Assembly: GCA_002395135.1 (NCBI GenBank)
Contig: DGWC01000077.1
Span: 134,583-192,379 of the forward strand
Length of the DNA stretch: 57,797 nucleotides
Origin: Prevotella sp. UBA4268
GTDB lineage: Bacteria; Bacteroidota; Bacteroidia; Bacteroidales; Bacteroidaceae
Direction of reading: 5' to 3'
Below the pieces are notes generated by a model. The model was not told the origin of the DNA. It made no database searches and saw only the letters and a program-made list of their open reading frames with translations. The number at the start of each line of letters is the position of its first letter. Positions within the stretch are counted from its first letter, which is position 1. A program made the position numbers and the translations under genes. Below, piece after piece: positions 50,764 through 57,797 of this stretch.

Positions 50764-50782
50764 TCTTTTTCTTTACAAAAAA

Positions 50783-51055
50783 TTAGTTCAGAGCCTTTGT
50801 CAACTCAGCACCAGCCTTGAACTTAGCAACCTTCTTGGCAGCAATCTGGATTTTCTTGCCGCTTGCAGGGTTGATACCCTCACGAGCCGGACGCTCGTTA
50901 ACGCTAAATGTTCCAAAACCAACAAGAGCAATCTTGTCACCTGCAACGAGTGCATCCTTAACAGCGGCTACAGTTGCGTCGAGTGCTTTCTTGGCATCTG
51001 CCTTTGACAGGCCAGCGCCTGCTGCAATCTTCTCAATTAATTCTGTTTTGTTCAT
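50783..51055 (-). CDS. HU family DNA-binding protein
   Basis: A 90-residue histone-like nucleoid protein. The whole family pattern is present: [90 protein letters not shown], where GFGTF and the [15 protein letters not shown] arm (the DNA-inserting proline arm) are diagnostic. Length is standard. It has its own promoter (51106-51113) and terminator (50738-50763). Confidence 0.97.
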   Translation of the reverse strand: MNKTELIEKIAAGAGLSKADAKKALDATVAAVKDALVAGDKIALVGFGTFSVNERPAREGINPASGKKIQIAAKKVAKFKAGAELTKALN

Positions 51056-51105
51056 GATGTTTAATTTATTAGTGATAAAAATGTGTATATAGCCGAATTT
51101 CTTCG

Positions 51106-51113
51106 CAAATATA
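51106..51113 (-). promoter_or_regulatory. Promoter -7 element for the HU gene
   Basis: The minus strand reads TATATTTG (TAnnTTTG), 50 bases upstream of the HU start codon. Confidence 0.65.
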
Positions 51114-51218
51114 GTTCAAACCTTTCAGAAAACAAACAAAAAAGTAAAAAAAGTGAAGAAATTGATGAAAAAAAGTGCTATTGCCCCCCATTTTGTGCCT
51201 CATAACAGATATTTTTCG

Positions 51219-51226
51219 TAATTTTG
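51219..51226 (+). promoter_or_regulatory. Promoter -7 element for the rhomboid gene
   Basis: TAATTTTG fits TAnnTTTG and lies 27 bases before ATG 51254. Confidence 0.55.
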
Positions 51227-51253
51227 TCGCGGTTTTTTATAAATAGTGAAAGT

Positions 51254-52186
51254 ATGCGTAGGATTCCTGCAATAACAAAAAATCTGCTCATCATCAACGT
51301 TTTGGTGTTCCTTGCCACCTTTGTGTTTGAGCGCATCGGCGTGAGTCTCGACAATCTGTTCGGCCTCCATTTCTTCTTGGCGTCCGACTTCAGGATATAT
51401 CAGTTGTTCACCTATATGTTCATGCATGCCAACATCGAGCACATTTTCTTCAATATGTTTGCCCTTTGGATGTTCGGCTGCGTGGTGGAAAACGTATGGG
51501 GCCCCAAGAAATTCCTCTTTTATTACATTTCCTGTGGCGTCGGTGCCGGCATCATTCAGGAGATTGCGCAGATGGTTTCGTTCTACATGCTGGCCACGCA
51601 GCAGTTTCCTGGCATCGGCCTCGGCGACTTGGCAACCGTTGCGGCCAACTCGCAGGAGATGCTCAACCAGTGGACCACGGTGGGAGCCTCGGGAGCCATC
51701 TATGCCATCCTGCTGGCTTTCGGCATGATCTTCCCCGAAGAGCGCATCTTTATCTTCCCCCTGCCCGTTCCCATCAAGGCCAAGTGGTTCGTCTGCGGAT
51801 ATGCCGCCATCGAACTGTTCTCTGCCCTGGCAACCACCAACGACAGCGTGGCGCATTTCGCCCACCTCGGCGGCATGCTCTTCGGATTCCTCATGATCAG
51901 GTATTGGCAGAAGAATCCCAACGGCGGAGGCTACGGACAGTCGAGCGGCCAGCAGTTTTTCGACAGACTGCGCAGAAACTGGGAGAGACGAAGCAATCGC
52001 AGCAGCGACCGCTTTGACGACCGGAACACGCCGAATGACGATCGCCGTTCCGACTGGGAATACAATGCGCGCAAGAAGGCTGAGCAGGACGAGATAGACC
52101 GTATACTCGACAAAATCCGCCGCAGCGGATACGACAGTCTTACCGCTGAGGAGAAGCGTAAACTCTTTGAGAGCGACAAAAAATAG
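51254..52186 (+). CDS. Rhomboid-family intramembrane serine protease
   Basis: A 310-residue multi-pass inner-membrane protease. Six TM segments cover residues 10 to about 220. The catalytic dyad is Ser146 (TVGASGAIYA, the GxSG motif) and His204 (HFAHLGGMLFGF); the conserved N-terminal HANIEHIFFNMFALWMFG block (HxxxxHxxxN) is present. A charged C-terminal tail of about 90 residues is predicted to be cytoplasmic. ATG 51254 was chosen because the region before it contains the promoter. The next gene starts 3 bases after the stop, so they are co-transcribed. Substrate unknown. Confidence 0.95.
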   Translation: MRRIPAITKNLLIINVLVFLATFVFERIGVSLDNLFGLHFFLASDFRIYQLFTYMFMHANIEHIFFNMFALWMFGCVVENVWGPKKFLFYYISCGVGAGIIQEIAQMVSFYMLATQQFPGIGLGDLATVAANSQEMLNQWTTVGASGAIYAILLAFGMIFPEERIFIFPLPVPIKAKWFVCGYAAIELFSALATTNDSVAHFAHLGGMLFGFLMIRYWQKNPNGGGYGQSSGQQFFDRLRRNWERRSNRSSDRFDDRNTPNDDRRSDWEYNARKKAEQDEIDRILDKIRRSGYDSLTAEEKRKLFESDKK

Positions 52187-52189
52187 GCC

Positions 52190-53263
52190 ATGTTGTTCTT
52201 CAGTAGTCTCAAGAAATTCACCATCCATGCCATTATCGGTGCCAACGTGGCATCGATATTGGTGATGTTGCTGGTGGGCTATAGCGATCGTCTCAACCCC
52301 GCCGAGCATCCGGTGCTGTCGAGTGTGGGGCTTGTGTTCCCCTTTCTGCTGGTCGTCAATGTTGCCTTCCTGCTTTTCTGGCTGCTGGTGAAACCCCGTG
52401 TGGCCGTGATTCCCGTGCTGGGACTTATAATAAATTATGTACCCGTGCGCACGTATTGTCCCATCAACTTCTCGCGAGAGGTGCCCGACAGCGCCTTGAA
52501 GGTGCTCTCTTACAACGTGAAAATGTTCGAGGTGAACGAAAAAGTGGAGGACATGCATGCCACTTTGCACTATGTGCTCAACAGCAATGCCGACATTGTT
52601 TGTCTGCAAGAGGCCAGGATGCGCAACCGATGGAACCAGGCTCTTTACGATGCCTATCCCTATCACGACGAACTTATTTATGGCGGCATGAGCCATGTCA
52701 TCATGAGCCGTTATCCCATTGTGGGCAAAGAGCGCATTCCCTATCCCACGCACGCCAACGGCACCGCCGCCTTCTATCTGACCATCGGCGGCGAGCGCGT
52801 GCTGGTCATCAGCAACCATTTTGAGACCAACGGCCTCTCGGTGAGCGAAAAACATGAGATTCAGGAAATGGCAAAGGGCAAGACTTCAGGCGATACGCTG
52901 CGCCAGGAGTCGCGAAGGCTCATCGTGAAACTGGGCAATGCCGCCAGCAAGCGAGCGCCCCAGGCCGATGCCGTGGCCCGCTATATCAGTGAGCACCAAG
53001 ACATGCCCATCATCGTGTGCGGCGACTTCAACGAAAATCCCATCTCCTACGTCCGCCACCGCATCGCCCGCGACCTGACCGACTGCTACATAGAGAGCGG
53101 CAGCGGTCCCGGATGGACCTACAACCACGGGAGCATGAAGGTGAGAATCGACAACATCATGTGCAACGACCGTTTCGTCCCCTGCCGGTGCGAAGTTGAC
53201 TCAAAAATAGCCGCCAGCGACCATTATCCTATCATTTGTTGGCTAAAAATGCAGCATAAATGA
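52190..53263 (+). CDS. Membrane-anchored endonuclease/exonuclease/phosphatase family protein
   Basis: A 357-residue protein: two or three N-terminal TM segments (about 10-30, 42-66 and 70-90), then an EEP-fold catalytic domain facing the periplasm or cytoplasm. Motifs: LSYNVKMFEVN, ADIVCLQEAR (metal-binding Glu), LVISNHFETNG, MPIIVCGDFNENP (Asp and Asn) and IAASDHYPIICWL (catalytic His). Such Bacteroidota proteins follow rhomboid genes often (recollection). Substrate could be nucleic acid or a phosphoester; the sequence does not decide. Confidence 0.88.
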   Translation: MLFFSSLKKFTIHAIIGANVASILVMLLVGYSDRLNPAEHPVLSSVGLVFPFLLVVNVAFLLFWLLVKPRVAVIPVLGLIINYVPVRTYCPINFSREVPDSALKVLSYNVKMFEVNEKVEDMHATLHYVLNSNADIVCLQEARMRNRWNQALYDAYPYHDELIYGGMSHVIMSRYPIVGKERIPYPTHANGTAAFYLTIGGERVLVISNHFETNGLSVSEKHEIQEMAKGKTSGDTLRQESRRLIVKLGNAASKRAPQADAVARYISEHQDMPIIVCGDFNENPISYVRHRIARDLTDCYIESGSGPGWTYNHGSMKVRIDNIMCNDRFVPCRCEVDSKIAASDHYPIICWLKMQHK

Positions 53264-53315
53264 CAAAAAATACATAATTAACGCCTTGAAATTTTTCAAA
53301 ATGTGAAAAAATATG

Positions 53316-53323
53316 TATCTTTG
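53316..53323 (+). promoter_or_regulatory. Promoter -7 element for secDF
   Basis: TATCTTTG (TAnnTTTG) lies 92 bases upstream of the secDF start, leaving an 80-90-base leader. Confidence 0.65.
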
Positions 53324-53414
53324 CACGCTATTTTGCCGTTATGCGTCATGCTTAATGGCAAATAGCCTATCGTAGACAGCGAAGAAATAACAATTAAATA
53401 TTATATCAACAACA

Positions 53415-56402
53415 ATGCAAAACAAAGGTATCGTAATTTGTACAGCCGTCCTCCTGACGCTTGCAAGCATCTTCTACCTGTCGTTCTCAGTAGCCACAAA
53501 CTACTACGACCGTCAGGCAGCCAAGATTCAGGATCCCATCGCACAGCAGGACTACAAGGACTCTGTGAAGTATCTGGGTGTTTATTCCTATCAGAAGTGT
53601 CTGGAGACCCAGATCGGTCTCGGCCTTGACCTGAAGGGCGGTATGAACGTTATCCTCGAAATCAGTGTTCCCGATGTCGTTGAGACGCTGGCCGACCACA
53701 AGCGCGACCAGGCTTTCGTCAAGTCGATGGAAGAGGCTAAGAAAGAAGAGGAGACAAGTCAGAGTGATTTCATCTCGCTGTTTATCAAAGCGTATCACAA
53801 GAATGCGCCCGGCCATCGCCTGGCAGAAATCTTTGCCACACAGCAACTCAAGGGCAAGGTTTCCACACAGAGTTCCGACAAGGAAGTGGAAAGCGCACTT
53901 CGCGCTGAAGTGCAGGCTGCCATCGACAACTCGTTCAACGTGGTGCGCAACCGTATCGACAAGTTCGGCGTTGTTCAGCCGAACATCCAGAAACTTGAAG
54001 GCCAGCAGGGACGCCTGATGGTGGAAATGCCAGGTATCCGCGAGCCGGAGCGTATCCGTAAATTGCTCCAGGGTTCTGCCAACCTTGAGTTCTGGGAGAC
54101 CTTCAACAGTCAGGATGTGGCTCCTTATCTGTCACAACTCGACCAGCGCATTGCCAACGAGAACTCGGGCGTGACCGACACCACAGCCGTTGCTGCCGAC
54201 ACCACAAAGGTAGAGGCTCCCAAGGCAGAGGAAAAGCCCAAGTTTGAAATCAAGAAAGACAACCAGGAGGCTGCCGCAGGCACCGTGAGCGACGCTCAGA
54301 TGGCTGCTGCCAAGAAGCAGCATCCGCTGCTGGCCATGCTGCAACTGGTGCCCAACGGCTCGAAGAGCATCGTGGGATATGCCAACGTGCGCGATACCGC
54401 CGAAATCGATAAGATTATCTATTCTGAAGTGGCTCGCCAGGTGCTGCCCTCCGATCTGAAACTGCTCTGGAGTGCCAAGGCTTCTGAAATGATGAACAAC
54501 AAGAACATCTTCGAACTCCACGCCCTGAAGGTGACCAACGCCAACGGCCGCGCTCCGCTCGAAGGTGACGTAATCACCGATGCCAAGGACGAGTTTGAAC
54601 AGCAGTTCGGTAAGCCCATCGTGACCATGCAGATGAACAACGACGGTGCACGCCGCTGGGCTGCCCTCACCAAGGCCAACGTGGGCAAGGCTGTTGCCAT
54701 CGTACTCGACGGCGTGGTATACAGTGCTCCTAACGTGATGACCGAAATCACCGGTGGAAACTCTCAGATCTCTGGTAACTTCACCATCGAAGATACCAAG
54801 GACCTTGCCAACACCCTGAAGTCAGGACGTATGCCGGCACCCGCCCGCATCGTTCAGGAAGAGGTGGTTGGTCCTACCCTCGGTGCACAGTCTATCCAGC
54901 AGGGTATCATTTCGTTCATCGTGGCCTTCGTGCTCCTGATGATCTACATGATCATGATGTACGGCTTCATCCCGGGTATGATGGCCAACTGCGCCCTCAT
55001 CGTCAACCTGTTCTTCACGCTCGGAATCCTCACGTCGTTCCAGGCTGCGCTCACCATGTCGGGTCTCGCCGGTATCGTGCTTACGCTGGGTACGGCTGTC
55101 GATGCCAACGTGCTCATCTATGAGCGTATCAAGGAAGAAATGCGCGGAGGCAAGAGCATCAAGGACGCATTGAAAGCAGGCTACAGCAATGCCTTCTCTG
55201 CTATCTTCGACTCTAACCTCACTTCTATCATCACCGGTATCATTCTGCTCTACTTCGGTACAGGTCCTGTCAAGGGCTTCGCCACCACGTGGATCATTGG
55301 TATCTTCTGCTCGTTCTTCACAGCAGTGTTCCTCACCCGTCTCGTTTACGAGAACCGCTTTAAGAAAGACAAGTGGCTCGGTCTGAAGTTCTACACCAGC
55401 TTCTCGAAGAACCTGATGCAGAACATGCACGTACCGTTCATGAGTTTCTATAAGAAGACCTTCGTCATCGTGGCTGCTGCCGTTGTTGTGTTCTGCATCA
55501 GTTTCGCCGTGCGCGGTCTCTCTAAGAGCATCGACTTCACCGGTGGTCGCAACTATGTGGTTACATTCGAGAAGTCTGTGGAGCCGGAGGAAATCCGCGG
55601 CATCCTGGCACAGGCATTCCCGGGCTGCAATACGGGTGCCATCTCTATCGGTACCGACAACAAGACCATCCGTATCTCTACCAACTATAAGATTGAGAGC
55701 AACAGTCCCACTGCCGACGACGAGGCTGAAACCATCCTCTATAACGCCTTGAAGAAGGCCGGTCTGGTTTCTCAGGCCAACGTAGAGTCGTTCAAGAACC
55801 CCGACGTGCGCGAGGGTGGCTCTATCATCAGCAGTACCAAGGTAGGTCCATCGGTGGCTAAGGACATCACCTATGGTGCCATCATCAGCGTGCTCATCGC
55901 CCTGGTGGCCATCTTCCTCTACATCCTGCTCCGCTTCCGCAACGTGGCCTTCTCTGTTGGTTCCATCGTTGCCCTGGCAGTAGATACTTTGGTGGTGCTC
56001 GGTCTTTACTCACTGCTCTGGGGCATCGTGCCTTGGTCGCTCGAAATCGACCAGACCTTCATCGGTGCTATCCTTACCGTGATTGGTTACTCTATCAACG
56101 ACAAGGTGGTGGTGTTCGACCGTATCCGTGAGAACCTCGGTCTGCATCCCAAGCAGGACAAGCAGAGCCTCTTCAATGAGAGTATCAACCAGACACTCGC
56201 ACGTACCATTAACACCTCTGTTTCTACGTTGCTCGTGTTGCTGTGTATCTTCATCCTCGGTGGTGCAAGCATCCGCAGTTTCGCCTTCGCCATGATTCTC
56301 GGTGTGGTATTCGGTACACTTTCTTCCATCTTCATTGCCTCTCCCGTTGCCTACCTCGTGATGGGTCGCAAGATCAAGGAAGACGCTGTAGAGAAAGCAT
56401 AA
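53415..56402 (+). CDS. secDF: Protein translocase SecDF (SecD-SecF fusion)
   Basis: A 995-residue inner-membrane proton-driven motor that helps SecYEG translocation. The SecD part covers residues 1 to about 640: TM1, the LGLDLKGGMNVILEIS motif, a large periplasmic domain, and GPTLGAQSIQQGIISFIVAFVLLMIYM and TLGTAVDANVLIYERIKEEMRGG (the conserved Asp-bearing D5 motif). The SecF part follows (about 680-995: KSIDFTGGRNYVVTF, GPSVAKDITYGAIISVLIALVAIFLYILLRFRN, and VIGYSINDKVVVFDRIRENL). The single-chain fusion is usual in Bacteroidota. A clear terminator follows at 56435. Confidence 0.97.
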   Translation: MQNKGIVICTAVLLTLASIFYLSFSVATNYYDRQAAKIQDPIAQQDYKDSVKYLGVYSYQKCLETQIGLGLDLKGGMNVILEISVPDVVETLADHKRDQAFVKSMEEAKKEEETSQSDFISLFIKAYHKNAPGHRLAEIFATQQLKGKVSTQSSDKEVESALRAEVQAAIDNSFNVVRNRIDKFGVVQPNIQKLEGQQGRLMVEMPGIREPERIRKLLQGSANLEFWETFNSQDVAPYLSQLDQRIANENSGVTDTTAVAADTTKVEAPKAEEKPKFEIKKDNQEAAAGTVSDAQMAAAKKQHPLLAMLQLVPNGSKSIVGYANVRDTAEIDKIIYSEVARQVLPSDLKLLWSAKASEMMNNKNIFELHALKVTNANGRAPLEGDVITDAKDEFEQQFGKPIVTMQMNNDGARRWAALTKANVGKAVAIVLDGVVYSAPNVMTEITGGNSQISGNFTIEDTKDLANTLKSGRMPAPARIVQEEVVGPTLGAQSIQQGIISFIVAFVLLMIYMIMMYGFIPGMMANCALIVNLFFTLGILTSFQAALTMSGLAGIVLTLGTAVDANVLIYERIKEEMRGGKSIKDALKAGYSNAFSAIFDSNLTSIITGIILLYFGTGPVKGFATTWIIGIFCSFFTAVFLTRLVYENRFKKDKWLGLKFYTSFSKNLMQNMHVPFMSFYKKTFVIVAAAVVVFCISFAVRGLSKSIDFTGGRNYVVTFEKSVEPEEIRGILAQAFPGCNTGAISIGTDNKTIRISTNYKIESNSPTADDEAETILYNALKKAGLVSQANVESFKNPDVREGGSIISSTKVGPSVAKDITYGAIISVLIALVAIFLYILLRFRNVAFSVGSIVALAVDTLVVLGLYSLLWGIVPWSLEIDQTFIGAILTVIGYSINDKVVVFDRIRENLGLHPKQDKQSLFNESINQTLARTINTSVSTLLVLLCIFILGGASIRSFAFAMILGVVFGTLSSIFIASPVAYLVMGRKIKEDAVEKA

Positions 56403-56434
56403 CGTTGCATTGCAGCATTGCATGATATAGTTTA

Positions 56435-56470
56435 CCCCGCACGGCTCAAGCCGTGCGGGGTTTCTTTTTC
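56435..56470 (+). terminator. Rho-independent terminator after secDF
   Basis: CCCCGCACGGC and GCCGTGCGGGG form an 11-base stem with a 4-base loop followed by TTTCTTTTTC. The rest of the 56403-56701 gap holds only the LRR promoter. Confidence 0.9.
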
Positions 56471-56654
56471 TCCGCCGCCAAGGCGCTTCTGCCATGTTGG
56501 AGGCCTCTTTTCTTTTGCATCTGGTTCTGCTGTCTGAACCGCCCTTTTCCGCATTTTGGTACCGTTCTTTAACTTTTTCTTTACAAACGGCAGCAGAAAT
56601 GCTGTGTTTTAACATATTTTAGGGGGGGTAATCATTTATTAACCATTTATTTCG

Positions 56655-56662
56655 TATATTTG
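56655..56662 (+). promoter_or_regulatory. Promoter -7 element for the LRR gene
   Basis: TATATTTG (TAnnTTTG) lies 40 bases upstream of ATG 56702. Confidence 0.6.
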
Positions 56663-56701
56663 CTGTCACTTATCATTCATAACAACTTAAACTTTACAGA
56701 T

Positions 56702-57797
56702 ATGAGAACAATCAGACTTAAGAAATTACTATTCATAATCGTCGCCCTCTTCGCGGCAAGCATGACCGCCAATGCCCAACTCCTTGTGCTTGAAGGTGAT
56801 CTTTACAACAGGACTGCCAATGGTGAACAGGGTGGCAGGGAGTGTCATTACTACCTCTACTCAGATCGCTCCCTTGTCTTACAGGCAGTATCAACCGAAG
56901 ACAAAGAGTATTTCGGCAGGTTTTCAGCGAACTATTTATGGGTTTCGGTATCTACATCAAAAAACGATGGTTTTAAGAATTTAATGAATAACCGAAATGC
57001 CGTAGAAAAGATTATCGTCAGTAAGGGAATCAAGACCCTTGGCCGTCAGGTGATTGGACACGCTCAAACTGCTTCTTATGGCATCTTATTCCCCAACCTC
57101 AAGTCCGTGGAGATTGATTCAGAAGACTTTGAAGGAGAAATCCCAGAAGATTTCCTCAAGGACATCACAACACTGGAAAGCGTCACGTTATACCAGGAGA
57201 ACGTCACCATCGGTCAATATGCCTTCTCGGGGTGCACAGCGCTGAATTCGGTAAGTCTCCCCAACATTACTAATCTGGAAATCAATAAGGAGGCCTTTAA
57301 GGATTGCACCAGCCTGAAAAACTTCTACACCAACGGCTGCAATGTAAAGGTCGGCGGCGGTGCCTTCGAAGGCTCTGGCCTGGAGACCTTCCAGAACTCA
57401 AGTTCCACCCCCTATGTCACCAAGATCACGCTGGGCACAGATGCCTTCAGCGGCGCAACGAACCTGAAGACATTCGCTATCTACGACTCGGCGACGGCCT
57501 GCGACATTCCCCTTCGTGCCTTCCAGGACTGCACCGCGCTGGAGTCGTTCATCGCAATGAATACAGGCGAAATCGATAACGGTGCCTTCAGCGGCTGCAC
57601 TGCGCTGAAATCGTTCTACGCCCTTCAAGGCATCAGCAAAATCGGTAACGGAGCCTTCAGCGGATGCTCCAGCCTGGAAACCTTCTCACTGCCCTCCGAC
57701 GGCCTCAGCGCTTCGCCAGACTACAATGCCTTCAAAAATTGCGACAACCTGAAGTATATTGACCTGCGCAAAGCCTCCTTTACTCAGTGTGGCGACA
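56702..57797 (+). CDS. BspA-like leucine-rich repeat surface protein (3' end outside window)
   Basis: At least 365 codons are open to the window edge. Signal peptide 1-25 (MRTIRLKKLLFIIVALFAASM, then TANAQ). A unique N-terminal segment (LLVLEGDLYNRTANGEQGG and so on) runs to about residue 90. From about residue 170 the repeats are of the LRR_5/BspA type, with recurring units such as IGQYAFSGCTALNSVSLP, INKEAFKDCTSLKNFY, IDNGAFSGCTALKSFYA and IGNGAFSGCSSLETFSLP (pattern I..GAFSGC..L....L). These proteins are surface adhesins or binding proteins in Prevotella and relatives. The C-terminus, which may carry a sorting domain, is not visible. Confidence 0.9.
   Translation, partial: MRTIRLKKLLFIIVALFAASMTANAQLLVLEGDLYNRTANGEQGGRECHYYLYSDRSLVLQAVSTEDKEYFGRFSANYLWVSVSTSKNDGFKNLMNNRNAVEKIIVSKGIKTLGRQVIGHAQTASYGILFPNLKSVEIDSEDFEGEIPEDFLKDITTLESVTLYQENVTIGQYAFSGCTALNSVSLPNITNLEINKEAFKDCTSLKNFYTNGCNVKVGGGAFEGSGLETFQNSSSTPYVTKITLGTDAFSGATNLKTFAIYDSATACDIPLRAFQDCTALESFIAMNTGEIDNGAFSGCTALKSFYALQGISKIGNGAFSGCSSLETFSLPSDGLSASPDYNAFKNCDNLKYIDLRKASFTQCGD

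Overview
The window looks like chromosome of a Bacteroidales bacterium, most likely Prevotella-like. The signs are repeated Bacteroidota-type promoters (TAnnTTTG, often 30-70 bases before a start), a SusC/SusD pair driven by an ECF sigma/FecR pair, a fused SecDF, a BspA-type leucine-rich repeat protein, a CobN-like hmuSTUV operon, and small Bacteroidota families (DUF4254, DUF4286). No rRNA, tRNA or CRISPR array was seen. All assignments come from reading the sequence; no database was searched.

Layout. 1-2.4 kb: the 5' end of cysS, a DUF4254 gene, a broken alpha/beta-hydrolase and a DUF4286 gene. 2.5-2.9 kb: an HxlR-type regulator. 3.0-10.8 kb (minus strand): split transketolase, FGGY sugar kinase, fucose-isomerase-type sugar isomerase, CE15 esterase and GH28 pectinase, read here as a plant cell-wall branched-pentose operon, with D-apiose as the best guess. 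11-14 kb: a regulator-like membrane protein cut short by a TAG codon, a CoA-transferase and a Fur-family regulator. 14.3-16.6 kb (plus): ECF sigma factor, membrane anti-sigma candidate, secreted protein and outer-membrane barrel. 16.7-25.2 kb (minus): sigma, FecR, SusC with STN domain, SusD and a TlpA-like thioredoxin. 25.2-27.5 kb: RNase R.

27.7-47.6 kb is the most interesting part: a tetrapyrrole/metal uptake region. A cobalamin riboswitch precedes a TonB-dependent receptor and an overlapping gene for a secreted CbiK-like chelatase lipoprotein. A second receptor, two small secreted proteins, a second secreted CbiK-like chelatase and a third HmuR/BtuB-like receptor follow. After an inserted block on the other strand (aldose epimerase; SPFH protein, ribbon-helix-helix protein and two small membrane proteins) comes hmuSTUV: a membrane-anchored CobN-like chelatase, a membrane protein, an ExbB/TolQ-like protein and a DUF2149 protein. 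Taken together, receptors could bring cobalt or iron tetrapyrroles across the outer membrane, chelatase-fold proteins could act at the surface, in the periplasm and at the inner membrane, and HmuU/HmuV could supply energy. Base composition is low (about 42-50% G+C by hand counts) from the receptor genes into the first quarter of hmuS and jumps to over 60% later in hmuS, which suggests a recombination junction inside that gene.

47.6-49.7 kb: a type II restriction-modification pair (C5 methyltransferase and a HindVP-like endonuclease). 50-57.8 kb: a short orphan peptide gene, HU, rhomboid protease, a membrane-anchored endonuclease/exonuclease/phosphatase-fold protein, SecDF, and the start of a BspA-like LRR protein cut by the window edge.

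Four intergenic regions (0.4, 14.1, 23.5 and 50.5 kb) carry the same unusual array: three to four 17-18-base AT-rich near-palindromes spaced at about 22 bases by alternating GC-rich and T- or A-rich spacers.
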